A stretch of 64,000 bases of DNA from Deinococcus arboris (lineage in GTDB: Bacteria; Deinococcota; Deinococci; Deinococcales; Deinococcaceae). Positions 21,036 through 31,797 of the stretch are shown here, piece after piece. A program made the position numbers and the translations under genes. The stretch is from contig NZ_WQLB01000003.1 of NCBI RefSeq assembly GCF_009755355.1, forward strand, positions 221,072 to 285,071. Reading direction: 5' to 3'. The number at the start of each line of letters is the position of its first letter. The first letter of the stretch is position 1. A model generated the notes under the pieces. The model ran no database searches. It saw only the letters and a list, made by a program, of their open reading frames with translations, and had not been told where the DNA came from.

Positions 21036-21837
21036 GCCCCGCCACCTGCGCTCGGTGCTGTATGTGCCCGGCGACAACCCCCGCGCCCTGGACAAGGCCC
21101 GCACCCTGGGGGCCGACGCCGTGATTCTGGACCTGGAAGACGCCGTGGCCCCCGAACACAAGGCCGCCGCGCGGGAAGGCGTGCGGGCCGCCCTGGCCAG
21201 TCCCTGGCCCATCCCGGTTCTTCTGCGCGTGAACGCCCCCGGCACCCCCTGGCATGCCGACGACCTGGCACTGGCCCGGACGCTTCTGCTGGCCGGCGTG
21301 GTGCTGCCCAAGGGAGAAGCGCCGCCCAGCCTTGACCTCCCCTTGCCGGTCTGGACCATGATTGAAACGCCTCTGGGGGTCCTGAATGCCCCGGCTATTG
21401 CGGCCGCACCCGCAGTGGCGGGTCTGATTGCGGGCACCAACGACCTGGCCCGCGCCCTGCGCACCCGCCCCCACCCGTCGCGTGAGGGCCTGCTGCACGC
21501 CCTGAGTGCCGTGGTGCTGGCCGCCCGCGCCCACGGCAAGGTGCCTCTGGATGCGGTGTTCAACAACGTGCGCGACCCCGACGGCTTTGCCCAGGAGTGC
21601 GAGCAGGGCCGCACCCTGGGCTTTGCCGGCAAGACCGTGATTCATCCCAGCCAGATTGACCCCGCCAACGCCGCCTACGGTGTGCGCCCCGAAGCCGCCC
21701 AGCGCGCCCGCGCCCTGCTGGCCACCTGGGACGCCGCCCGCGCCGCTGGGCAGAGCATTGCCACCTTCGAGGGCGCCCTGATCGAGCAGATGCATGTGGA
21801 TGAAGCGCGGGAATTGGCGGAGGAGGACGGCGGTTAG
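21025..21837 (+). CDS. HpcH/HpaI aldolase / citrate lyase beta subunit-like (CitE-like) protein
   Basis: From GTG 21025 the protein has 270 residues, a TIM barrel with RSVLYVPGDNPRALDKA, VILDLEDAVAP (metal and substrate Glu/Asp) and a later GKTVIHPSQIDPAN segment. Such proteins cleave or form C-C bonds of acyl-CoA malate-type compounds. There are no citrate lyase alpha, gamma or accessory genes nearby, so it is a stand-alone CitE-like enzyme, perhaps a malyl-CoA or citramalyl-CoA lyase. The start is preceded by no Shine-Dalgarno but lies inside the mini-ORF. Confidence 0.85.
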   Translation: MTAKPRHLRSVLYVPGDNPRALDKARTLGADAVILDLEDAVAPEHKAAAREGVRAALASPWPIPVLLRVNAPGTPWHADDLALARTLLLAGVVLPKGEAPPSLDLPLPVWTMIETPLGVLNAPAIAAAPAVAGLIAGTNDLARALRTRPHPSREGLLHALSAVVLAARAHGKVPLDAVFNNVRDPDGFAQECEQGRTLGFAGKTVIHPSQIDPANAAYGVRPEAAQRARALLATWDAARAAGQSIATFEGALIEQMHVDEARELAEEDGG

Positions 21838-22223
<386 letters not shown>

Positions 22224-22592
22224 CTAGCTCTCTAAAGCCACCGCCCTCACCTTCCCCCCATTCCCGCCCAACCACACCCGAAACGCCCCCAACCCCTCTT
22301 CACTCAGCTCCCCTCTCACCACGCCGTCTGCCCCCACTATCCACGGCCGCCGGTTCGCGTCTTCCGGCAGGCCCTCCAGCCGGTAGCGCCCCGCCCCCAC
22401 CCCCCCCAGCCGCGCCGTCACCACATGCGGGTAATACTCCTGCTCAAAGCGCCGCTGCAGCCGAGCCTCACGCCCGTGATCCACACCAGAAATCCCGAAA
22501 AACAGGAACACCGGCCCAAAGTCCACAAACGGCCGCAGCCGGCGCCGCCGAACCGAGAGGACCTGAAGGGCAGACACCACAGGCTCTGTCAT
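22224..22592 (-). CDS. Hypothetical protein, 122 residues
   Basis: The protein starts at ATG 22592, 6 bases after TAGACA on the minus strand. It has a hydrophobic strand FGPVFLFFGISG, a basic centre and a RPWIVGADGVVRGE segment followed by a helix, reminiscent of small thioredoxin-like or DUF4174-type proteins, but I cannot assign a family. It is divergent from the ilvA leader by 57 bases, so the two promoters are back to back. Confidence 0.6.
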   Translation of the reverse strand: MTEPVVSALQVLSVRRRRLRPFVDFGPVFLFFGISGVDHGREARLQRRFEQEYYPHVVTARLGGVGAGRYRLEGLPEDANRRPWIVGADGVVRGELSEEGLGAFRVWLGGNGGKVRAVALES

Positions 22593-22637
22593 GCGTCTTG
22601 TCTACCCCTGAGCCGGCCGGGCATTCCAGCCCTGTCC

Positions 22638-22643
22638 TATGCT
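22638..22643 (+). promoter_or_regulatory. -10 element TATGCT for the ilvA leader
   Basis: TATGCT lies 6 bases before the leader peptide ATG at 22650. Confidence 0.5.
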
Positions 22644-22649
22644 CGCTCT

Positions 22650-22694
22650 ATGGACACGGCGCGAATTCTTTGGCTGTCAGGGGCACCCACCTGA
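22650..22694 (+). CDS. Candidate ilvA leader peptide
   Basis: ATG 22650 to TGA 22694 encodes MDTARILWLSGAPT. It holds Ile-Leu-Trp-Leu in the middle; isoleucine is the product of the pathway that the next enzyme starts. A perfect 9-10 bp terminator follows. CACCTG at the stop codon can pair with CAGGTG (22724-22729) in the terminator, so a ribosome stalled at the Ile/Leu codons could favour an antiterminator. There is only one Ile codon, so the sensing role is less clear than for pheS. Confidence 0.45.
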   Translation: MDTARILWLSGAPT

Positions 22695-22715
22695 CCGCCC
22701 GCGCGTGGTCTGTCG

Positions 22716-22746
22716 CCCCCGAACAGGTGTTCGGGGGTTCTTGTTT
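22716..22746 (+). terminator. Intrinsic terminator in the ilvA leader (candidate attenuator)
   Basis: CCCCCGAAC pairs with GTTCGGGGG around an AGGT loop, then TTCTTGTTT. It lies before the Shine-Dalgarno GGAGG of ilvA, so it would stop ilvA expression by default. Confidence 0.75.
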
Positions 22747-22758
22747 GGAGGCGCCCGC

Positions 22759-24324
<1,566 letters not shown>

Positions 24325-24400
24325 GGCGGCCAGAGCCCAGGGCCGCACATAAAGGGCACCTGGGGCCGTCCTCATCCTGCGCGCTTCTGGACATGGCCAG

Positions 24401-24748
24401 ATGGAGGACATGGCAGAGTCTGCGACCACTTCCAACGCGGTGTTGCGCCTCAGTGGGGCGTGGCAGGGCGAGGCCACCGACCCAGGGCGTCAGTTTCAGG
24501 GCCAGGTGCTAGTCTCCAGCCTGGAAGCGCTTCCGGAGGGCACGGCTGTCGAGGTGAGTTTTCAGGACAGCGGCCGCCGGGTCAGTGGGCCAGGCGACCA
24601 CGGCGCCTATGTGCTGCGCGCGCTGGGGCAGTCGTGGCCCGTGCTCCGCCTGACCCAGCACCCCAGCGCCGTGGGCCAGAACCGCGATGACCGGGTGCCG
24701 TCGTCCGAGTGGGTGGCGGAGCTGGTGGTGGGCCGGTCAGGCACCTGA
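24401..24748 (+). CDS. Hypothetical protein, 115 residues
   Basis: The small protein has no signal peptide and seems all-beta: alternating strands such as AVLRLSGAWQGEA, QVLVSSLEALPEG and AVEVSFQD. ATG 24401 and in-frame ATG 24410 are both possible starts. I do not recognise it. It lies between ilvA and a GNAT gene with no clear link to either. Confidence 0.5.
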   Translation: MEDMAESATTSNAVLRLSGAWQGEATDPGRQFQGQVLVSSLEALPEGTAVEVSFQDSGRRVSGPGDHGAYVLRALGQSWPVLRLTQHPSAVGQNRDDRVPSSEWVAELVVGRSGT

Positions 24749-24774
24749 GCTTGCGCCGCGCCGGACCGGCTGCT

Positions 24775-24780
24775 TAGGCT
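24775..24780 (+). promoter_or_regulatory. -10 element TAGGCT for the GNAT gene
   Basis: TAGGCT lies 5 bases before ATG 24786. Confidence 0.5.
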
Positions 24781-24785
24781 AACCC

Positions 24786-25259
24786 ATGTCGCCTTACCGC
24801 CTGCTGGACGTGCCCCCCACCGACCCGCGTGTGCAGGCCCTGATGAACGCCCAGCAGCGCGAACTGCGGGCGCTCTATCAGGACACCGATGAGCGCACTG
24901 AACCCTTTGACCCCATGACCCTGACGGGCGAGGGCTGCGTGCTGCTGGCCGCCGAGGAAGAAGGCGAACTGGTGGCCTGCGGCGCCCTGAAGCGCTGGGA
25001 CACCGAATCGGCCGAGGTCAAGCGGATGTACACCGTTCCTGACGCCCGTGGGCGGGGCATTGGCCGGGCGCTGCTGGAAGAACTGCAGGCGCGCGGCCAG
25101 GCCGAGGGGTACGCCCGCCTGGTGCTTGAAACAGGTGACCAGCAGGCGGCAGCCCTGGCACTGTACGAACGCGCGGGCTTCCGGCGCATTCCCAACTTCG
25201 GGTATTATGAGGGCATAGAGAACAGCCTCTGCTTTGCCTTGCCGCTGAAACCCGCCTGA
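24786..25259 (+). CDS. GNAT family N-acetyltransferase
   Basis: The 157-residue protein has the GNAT fold. Acetyl-CoA would bind at the V-P-x-x-R-G-x-G/A site, here YTVPDARGRGIGRALLEEL. The ending AGFRRIPNFGYY is usual. The acceptor substrate is unknown. Confidence 0.92.
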   Translation: MSPYRLLDVPPTDPRVQALMNAQQRELRALYQDTDERTEPFDPMTLTGEGCVLLAAEEEGELVACGALKRWDTESAEVKRMYTVPDARGRGIGRALLEELQARGQAEGYARLVLETGDQQAAALALYERAGFRRIPNFGYYEGIENSLCFALPLKPA

Positions 25260-25474
25260 AGCGTTGTCGCATCCGGCTTTGCCGCGAGGGAGAAGTTCGA
25301 CTATGGGGAAGGGACTCAATTCACTTCTCTGCACGTTGACCACACCCTCGAAGAAGGCTCGGTGCGGCCACTCCTTCACCCCGCTGGGCAGCCCAGCGCT
25401 GTGGGTGGATAAAGCCTCAATAGCGCTGGGGGCTGTGATCAGCCTTGCCTACCCGGAATCTGTCACGGTGGGCC

Positions 25475-25810
25475 ATGGCCTTCCCTAGTCCCGACCTTCA
25501 GGCCTGTATTGACGCCTGCCTGACCTGTCTGAGCGCCTGCGAAACCTGCGCCGCCGCCTGCCTGAATGAGCCGGACCTGGAGATGATGCGGGCCTGCATT
25601 CGTCTGGACCGCGACTGCGCCGACCTGTGTGCCCTGACAGCCCGGCTGCTGCTGCGGGGCAGCACCCTGCACGCGCAGGCCTACGCCCTGTGTGCCGCTG
25701 CATGTGACGCCTGCGCCGCCGAGTGCGCCCAGCATCACCATGACCACTGCCAGCGCTGCGCCGAAGCCTGCCGCCAATGTGCCCAGGCGTGCCGGGTTCT
25801 GGCGGCGTAA
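25475..25810 (+). CDS. Four-helix bundle copper-binding protein (Csp/DUF326 type)
   Basis: The 111-residue protein contains 18 Cys, mostly spaced C-x2-C or C-x3-C along four helices, for example ACIDACLTCLSACETCAAAC, plus a QHHHDHC cluster. This is the pattern of Csp copper-storage proteins, which line a helix bundle with Cu(I). No signal peptide is seen, so it should act in the cytosol. A frame extending upstream exists, but ATG 25475 matches the family. No copper exporter lies next to it. Confidence 0.88.
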   Translation: MAFPSPDLQACIDACLTCLSACETCAAACLNEPDLEMMRACIRLDRDCADLCALTARLLLRGSTLHAQAYALCAAACDACAAECAQHHHDHCQRCAEACRQCAQACRVLAA

Positions 25811-25851
25811 AAGTCGCCTGTGGTTTCCTGGTAACCCGGTAGTCTGGGGCT

Positions 25852-26877
25852 GTGAATGCCAACTGGGCGGGGGTGGTGCTGGGGGCGGTGGCCGGGGCGC
25901 TGTATGGCCTGGGCGTGTACCTGTGGCTGCATGTGTTACAGCGCAGCAGCGAGGGAGCTGCCGGCGTCATGGTGGCGTCTTATCTGTTTCTGGTGCCGTT
26001 CGTGCTGGGCCTGCTGTCTGCGGCGCTGGCGTTTCGTCCCCGGCCCACCTTGCCCCCGCCAGAGCCCGACGCTTTTGGCGAGGTCCGTGCCGCCGCCCAG
26101 GCTCCCGGTCTGCTGGCCGCCCTGGGGGTGGCGGCGCTCTCCACCACCGTCTTTCTGGTCACGGCCCTGGTGCTGGGGTTCGAGGGCGTGCTGTGCGCCT
26201 TTCTGGCTGCTCCGGTGATGTATGTCATGGCGGGCCTGGGGGCCGCGCTGGCATACGGCCTGCGGCGCTGGTGGGGACGGAGCCAGGCCAGCGCCCTGCT
26301 GCTGACCGCCGCGCTCCCCGCCCTGCTGGGGCCACTGGAAGGGCGGCTGGCCCCGCCAGTCATCTACCGCGTCGTCACCAACGACGTGCTGATTCAGGCG
26401 CCCCCTGCACTCGTGTGGACCCAGATTCGCAGCGTGCCGCGCATTGAAGACCGCGAGATTCGGGCCGGCTGGGCGCACGCGGCCGGGCTCCCGCGCCCGC
26501 GCGAGGCCGTGATGAGCCGCAGTGGTGTGGGGGCCGTCCGCACCGCCACCTTTGACGGCGGGCTGAGCTTCACCGAAACCGTGACCGACTGGCAGCCGGG
26601 GCGCCTGCTGTCCTTCCGCATTCAGGCCAGCGACCCCGGCCAGCTGGACCCTCATGTGCGGGTGGGCGGCCAGTTTTTCGATGTGATCAGCGGCACTTAC
26701 CGCCTGGAAGAACTCTCGCCCGGCGTGACCCTGCTGCACCTGAGCAGCACCCAGCGGGTCAGCACCCATTTCAACAGTTACGCCGCCTACTGGACCCAGG
26801 CCATCATGCGCGACCTGCAGCGCACCATTCTGGAGGTGGTGCGTGACCGCGCCGAAGCCCAGGCGGGCCGAATCTGA
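25852..26877 (+). CDS. Membrane protein with C-terminal SRPBCC domain
   Basis: GTG 25852 lies 6 bases after TAGTCT. The 341-residue protein has about four or five membrane segments in residues 5-165 (for example AGVVLGAVAGALYGLGVYLW and VMVASYLFLVPFVLGLLSAA). Residues about 180-330 form a soluble polyketide-cyclase/SRPBCC-like domain (NDVLIQAPPALVWTQIRSV, FDGGLSFTETVTDW). SRPBCC folds bind hydrophobic ligands. A fusion to a small membrane domain suggests ligand sensing or lipid binding at the membrane; this is inference. Confidence 0.7.
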   Translation: MNANWAGVVLGAVAGALYGLGVYLWLHVLQRSSEGAAGVMVASYLFLVPFVLGLLSAALAFRPRPTLPPPEPDAFGEVRAAAQAPGLLAALGVAALSTTVFLVTALVLGFEGVLCAFLAAPVMYVMAGLGAALAYGLRRWWGRSQASALLLTAALPALLGPLEGRLAPPVIYRVVTNDVLIQAPPALVWTQIRSVPRIEDREIRAGWAHAAGLPRPREAVMSRSGVGAVRTATFDGGLSFTETVTDWQPGRLLSFRIQASDPGQLDPHVRVGGQFFDVISGTYRLEELSPGVTLLHLSSTQRVSTHFNSYAAYWTQAIMRDLQRTILEVVRDRAEAQAGRI

Positions 26878-27006
26878 GGGCCGCTTTCCACTGCCTTGTT
26901 GAGGGGACCTCACCCCTCTCCCGTCCACGAAAGCCCCTGAGAGCAGAGAGCCACTCAACAAATCTGCACGCCCCAGGCGGCATCAAAGGACCGTTCATGG
27001 GTGATT

Positions 27007-27031
27007 TTGGGGCCTGCCTTGAAGGCCCCAA
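27007..27031. terminator. Hairpin upstream of cinA
   Basis: TTGGGGCC and GGCCCCAA form an 8-bp perfect stem with a 9-base loop. It may terminate the upstream membrane-SRPBCC transcript. No T-run follows on the plus strand. Confidence 0.45.
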
Positions 27032-27091
27032 GCATGTCCCGCCGCCCCTGACTGCACGCCCTCACACTGGACGCCCGGTTTCGCTTTGGCC

Positions 27092-27097
27092 TATACT
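27092..27097 (+). promoter_or_regulatory. -10 element TATACT for the cinA-thpR-recA operon
   Basis: TATACT lies 14 bases before ATG 27112, and a GTGAGG Shine-Dalgarno-like sequence sits between, so this operon has a short leader. Confidence 0.55.
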
Positions 27098-27111
27098 GAC
27101 GTGAGGTTGTT

Positions 27112-28317
27112 ATGCTTAGAGCAGAAATCATCAGTGTAGGGACGGAACTGCTGTTCGGAGAGATTGTGGACAGCAACGCCGCGTTTCTGGCCAGAGAGCT
27201 GGCCAAGCGCGGCGTGACCCTGCACCGCACAACTGTGCTGGGCGACAACCTGCCCCGCCTCACCGAAGCCATTCAGACGGCCCTGGGCCGCGCCGACCTG
27301 CTGATTCTGGGCGGCGGCCTAGGACCGACCGACGACGACCTGACCCGCGAGGCGATTGCCGCCGCGCTGGGTGAACCCCCACACGAAGACCCCGACCTGC
27401 TGGCGTGGCTGCGCGGCCTGTACGAGTCGCGCGGGCGCACCATGCCGGACCTGAACCGCAAACAGGCCTGGCTGATTCCCTCGGCCCAGGCGCTGCCCAA
27501 CCCTGTTGGCACCGCGCCGGGCTGGTGGGTGCAGGCGGGCGGCCAGCACATTGTGGCCCTGCCCGGCCCCCCGCGCGAAATGCAGCGGATGTGGCGCGAG
27601 CAGGTGCTGCCCCGGCTGCCGGCGCCAGCGGCGGCGCTGCGCCACACCACCCTGCACACCTCTGGGATTGGCGAGAGCAACCTGGCCGAACGGCTGGGCG
27701 ACCTGACGCGCGGGGCCAACCCGAGCGTGGCGACCTACGCCCGCCTGACCGGCGTGGACGTGCGCGTGGCCGCCAGTGCCCCCACCGAGGCCGAGGCCCT
27801 GGCCCTGCTGGGTCCCGTGCGCGAGCAGGTGCGCGCGGCCCTGGCCCGCTGGACCTGGGGCGAGGACGACCAGACCCTGGCCGGCGCCGTGGGCGAGGCC
27901 CTGACTGGTCGCACCCTGGGCGTCATAGAAGCCGGCAGCGCGGGCGTGCTGTGTACCCTGCTGGCCGACCAGCCAGGCTTTCTGGACGCCGCCGTGACCC
28001 AGGATCACCGCCGCCTGATTACCCTGGGCCTGACCCCGGTGACCCTGCACGACCAGGGCCTGGTCAGCGAGCAGGCCGCCCGCGAACTGGCGGCGGGCGC
28101 CCGTGAACACCTGGGCGCCGAGGTGGGGCTGGCCGTGGTCACCTGCACCGCAGGTGAGCGTGCTGGCCAGGCCTACGCCGCGCTGGACACGGGCCAGAAT
28201 GTGCAGGTCGCCCAGGTGGACTGGCCCGGCGAAGCCGCCCAGATCCGTGAACGCGCCGCCGTCTCGGCACTGGCCCTTGCGCTGCGGGGTCTCCAGGCAG
28301 AAGGATGGCCGGCGTGA
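27112..28317 (+). CDS. cinA: CinA family protein (NMN deamidase / ADP-ribose pyrophosphatase)
   Basis: The 401-residue protein has both CinA domains. The N-terminal COG1058 domain (about 1-245) includes AEIISVGTELLFGEIVDSNA and ILGGGLGPTDDDLT. The C-terminal domain (about 255-400) has AGSAGVLCTLLADQPG. CinA hydrolyses ADP-ribose and deamidates NMN, so it helps recycle pyridine nucleotides, which matters when DNA ligase releases NMN. The gene ends 13 bases inside thpR. The cinA-thpR-recA order is the same as in D. radiodurans, where it is co-transcribed with recA. Confidence 0.95.
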   Translation: MLRAEIISVGTELLFGEIVDSNAAFLARELAKRGVTLHRTTVLGDNLPRLTEAIQTALGRADLLILGGGLGPTDDDLTREAIAAALGEPPHEDPDLLAWLRGLYESRGRTMPDLNRKQAWLIPSAQALPNPVGTAPGWWVQAGGQHIVALPGPPREMQRMWREQVLPRLPAPAAALRHTTLHTSGIGESNLAERLGDLTRGANPSVATYARLTGVDVRVAASAPTEAEALALLGPVREQVRAALARWTWGEDDQTLAGAVGEALTGRTLGVIEAGSAGVLCTLLADQPGFLDAAVTQDHRRLITLGLTPVTLHDQGLVSEQAARELAAGAREHLGAEVGLAVVTCTAGERAGQAYAALDTGQNVQVAQVDWPGEAAQIRERAAVSALALALRGLQAEGWPA

Positions 28318-29035
28318 AGCTCAAGAAGACCTCCGCCCGTCCACCGCAGGCACCCGCCCCCAAGGGCGCGGCGCCCCGGACGGCGGCGCGCCCCAAGTCC
28401 GAAGCAGCGCGTCCCCAGGCCGTGCTTACGCCCACCCCCAACGCCGAACCGCACGTTCCCGGCACGCAGCGGCTGTTCTATGCCTTCAAGGTGCCGGCCA
28501 ATCTGGTGGGGCCGCTGCGCGAGGGCCAGCGCAAGCTCAGGGGCAACTGGCGCATCGTGCAGGGTGACCAGTTACATGTCACGCTGGCCTACCTGCCCGC
28601 CGTGCCGCCCGACCGCGTGGACGACCTGAAGCGCCTGGGCACCCGCCTGATGCAGGACCTGGCGCCGCTAACCCTGCATCTGCGCGGCACCGGGTACTTT
28701 CCCAACGAGGGCAGCCCGCGCGTGTGGTTTGTCAAGGTCGAAGGCGAGGGGCTGGCCGAACTGGCCGCCGCCCTGCGCGACGGCATTCACGCGCTGGGCC
28801 TGGCCACCGATGACCTGCCGTTTAAAGCCCACGTCACGCTGGCGCGCAAGAAAGGCCCGGCGCCGCGCGTGCCGCCGCTGGTGTTTACCCAGCAGTGGCC
28901 CGCAACCAGCGTCACCTTGCAGCGCAGCATTCTGCGCAAAACTGGCCCCATCTACGAAACCGTGAGTTCCTTTCGCCTGCGCGGCGAAACGCCCCCACCC
29001 CCCGAACCCGCCCTCACCCCTGTTCAGGAGACGCC

Positions 29036-29039
<4 letters not shown>
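28305..29039 (+). CDS. thpR: RNA 2',3'-cyclic phosphodiesterase (ligT-like)
   Basis: The 244-residue protein has a 2H phosphoesterase fold with the two H-x-T-x motifs HVTLAYLP and HVTLARKK. It would open 2',3'-cyclic phosphates on RNA. A basic, Ala/Pro-rich N-terminal extension of about 45 residues precedes the domain. It overlaps cinA at its start and recA at its end (ATGA), so translation is tightly coupled. Confidence 0.9.
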
Positions 29040-30100
<1,061 letters not shown>

Positions 30101-30112
30101 GGGGGAAGCAAG

Positions 30113-30146
30113 CAACGCCGCGCGGACTGAATGCCGCGCGGCGTTG
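30113..30146 (+). terminator. Terminator hairpin after recA
   Basis: CAACGCCGCGCGG and CCGCGCGGCGTTG are a perfect 13-bp stem with an 8-base loop. No strong T-run follows, but it sits 12 bases past the recA stop. Confidence 0.65.
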
Positions 30147-30170
30147 TGCTGCCTCTTGAAAGCCTGCGAA

Positions 30171-30773
30171 TCAGTCCGAGGAGCCGTCCTCTGATGGGGA
30201 ATTATCTGTCGCCTCCGTGCCTGTGTCCTGCGAATTTTTGCCGTCACCGGTCACCCGAGCCAGGGCAAAGGTCACGAGGTCCCAGGCGTTGCGAATCCCC
30301 ATCACCAGCAGCACCAGGGCGGTCAGTCCGGTGAGATTCAGGGCCGCGTGCGAGTGCCTGGAGAGGGTCAAGGTGCCCGACCACAGCAGGAGCACGCACG
30401 CTCCTATAGGCGCGGCGGCGTACCACAGCCAGTCGGCCAGGTCCCAGCCGCGCATCTGCACGCGGCGGTGCAGGTGGCGCAGCACCACCGTCAGGTACAC
30501 CAGGCCCAGACCTCCGGCACTGAGCAGCAGGGTGCCCAACCACCCGCGCGTCAGGCTGGGAATCAGCAGGGCGGCGCTGAGAACCAGATTCAGCACGAAG
30601 GCCAGCAGGGCGGGGTCACTGTGCATACGCAAAATGGGCAACCGCTGCCGGTCGGTGGCGCGTTCACCTACAGTCACCGCCACGAACATCAGGCCTGCCA
30701 GTGTGGCGCCGGCGGTCCCGGTCAGCAGATAAAACGTCTCCCATTCCCGCACCAGCGTCTGAAATTCCTGCAT
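30171..30773 (-). CDS. Hypothetical integral membrane protein
   Basis: From ATG 30773, preceded by GGGGGG, the protein has 200 residues with about five membrane helices (for example TGTAGATLAGLMFVAVTVG, LLAFVLNLVLSAALLIP and LTGLTALVLLVMGIRNA) and a charged, Ser/Asp-rich C-terminal tail. The longer frame from 30815 is possible. I do not recognise the family. It converges on recA. Confidence 0.7.
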   Translation of the reverse strand: MQEFQTLVREWETFYLLTGTAGATLAGLMFVAVTVGERATDRQRLPILRMHSDPALLAFVLNLVLSAALLIPSLTRGWLGTLLLSAGGLGLVYLTVVLRHLHRRVQMRGWDLADWLWYAAAPIGACVLLLWSGTLTLSRHSHAALNLTGLTALVLLVMGIRNAWDLVTFALARVTGDGKNSQDTGTEATDNSPSEDGSSD

Positions 30774-30815
30774 CTGGCCCCCCTGCCTTGCTCCCCCATT
30801 GTGCCTATCTTCCAC

Positions 30816-31154
30816 TGCACCTTTCGGCGGATGCCTGCGCCGCCCCTATGCGGGCACACTGTAGACACGCTTGGGGCCGGGGTTTCCGCACGGGAGACAT
30901 TGACAACCCTGCCCACAGCAAAGCCCCCACTCGAGTGAAGGTGGGGGCTTTACCGTGTAGCCGACGGACTGCCGTTGATTTCTGGAACAACCGGGCAGGA
31001 GAGTGGCTGCTGCCGCTTCAACGCTGGTGCCATGCCTCTTCTTTTTCTGCTTTCCGGCGGACTCGCAGCGCTGGGTCACGCTGCTCTACAGCTCGGCGGG
31101 TGCCATCAGGCGAGTCAAACCCGAAGCATGTTTCGAAGTGGACCAGACCTCGGC
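30816..31154. other. Intergenic region, 339 bases
   Basis: It lies between the membrane protein gene and the end of bioY. The only feature I can name is the terminator at 30920-30951. The remaining sequence shows no convincing gene. Confidence 0.5.
30920..30951. terminator. Intrinsic terminator downstream of bioY
   Basis: AAAGCCCCCAC and GTGGGGGCTTT form a perfect 11-bp stem with a 10-base loop. T-rich ends occur on both strands, so it may act for minus-strand bioY transcripts (about 200 bases past the stop). Confidence 0.6.
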
Positions 31155-31739
31155 TTACTTCCGAATCAGGGCCCAGACGCCGGGCAGCAGCAGCGCGGCC
31201 AGCACCAGTTTCAGGGTGTCGCCCAGCAGGAAGGGCGTCAGGCCAGCGGTCAGCAGGGCGCCGCCTTTCAGGCCAGTCAGCGCCGCCAGCACCGGCAGGC
31301 CAAAGGCGTAAATCACAGCGCTGCCCGCCAGCATGGCCAGGCAGGTGCCCAGGAACTTGCGGTCCAGCGCAAAGCGTTCCACCAGAAAGCCCACCAGCGC
31401 GGCGGCCAGCGGGTAGCTGACCAGGTAGCCCAGGCTGGCGCGCAGGCCACCTGTCGTGGGGGAATACAGGCCAGCGCTGCCGCCCGACAGGATAGGCAGC
31501 CCCGCCGCGCCGGCCGCCACATAGACCGCCAGGGCCGCAAAAGCGCGCTTCCAGCCCAGGGCCGCGCCCACCAACAGCACGCCCAGGGTTTGCAGGGTCA
31601 GGGGCACGGGCTTGAGGGGAATCTCGGCCTGGGCCAGCACCGCAACGAAAGCGGCGCCGCCCAGCACCAGCGCGATATCGCGGGCCAGGCTGCGGGAAGG
31701 AACGAGGGTGCGGGCCAGGGTAGGGTGCAGAACAGTCAT
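31155..31739 (-). CDS. bioY: Biotin transporter BioY
   Basis: The 194-residue protein is the substrate-binding S component of a biotin ECF transporter, with about six membrane helices. The typical KPVPLTLQTLGVLLVGAALG segment is at about 43-62. ATG 31739 is preceded by AAAGGAG. The biotin ligase/regulator BirA is encoded just upstream on the same strand. No ECF ATPase or EcfT gene is in the window, and BioY can work alone or with a shared module. Confidence 0.93.
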   Translation of the reverse strand: MTVLHPTLARTLVPSRSLARDIALVLGGAAFVAVLAQAEIPLKPVPLTLQTLGVLLVGAALGWKRAFAALAVYVAAGAAGLPILSGGSAGLYSPTTGGLRASLGYLVSYPLAAALVGFLVERFALDRKFLGTCLAMLAGSAVIYAFGLPVLAALTGLKGGALLTAGLTPFLLGDTLKLVLAALLLPGVWALIRK

Positions 31740-31797
31740 GGGAAACTCCTTTGAACAGAGAGGCAGAAAAAGAAGGCGGTAGGCGGTCAGGCGTGAG

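Noticed and set aside
26940..27111. RDRM-type palindrome in the recA operon promoter
   Set aside because: I found no 17-bp palindrome near the consensus by eye; only an 8-bp GC-rich hairpin at 27007-27031.
27101..27139. Mini-ORF overlapping the cinA start
   Set aside because: A 12-codon GTG frame exists, but it begins only 3 bases after the -10 element and its GTG is part of the cinA Shine-Dalgarno region.
30816..31154. Small RNA ending at the terminator 30920-30951
   Set aside because: A TTGACA-like sequence is nearby, but no -10 element at proper distance is visible.
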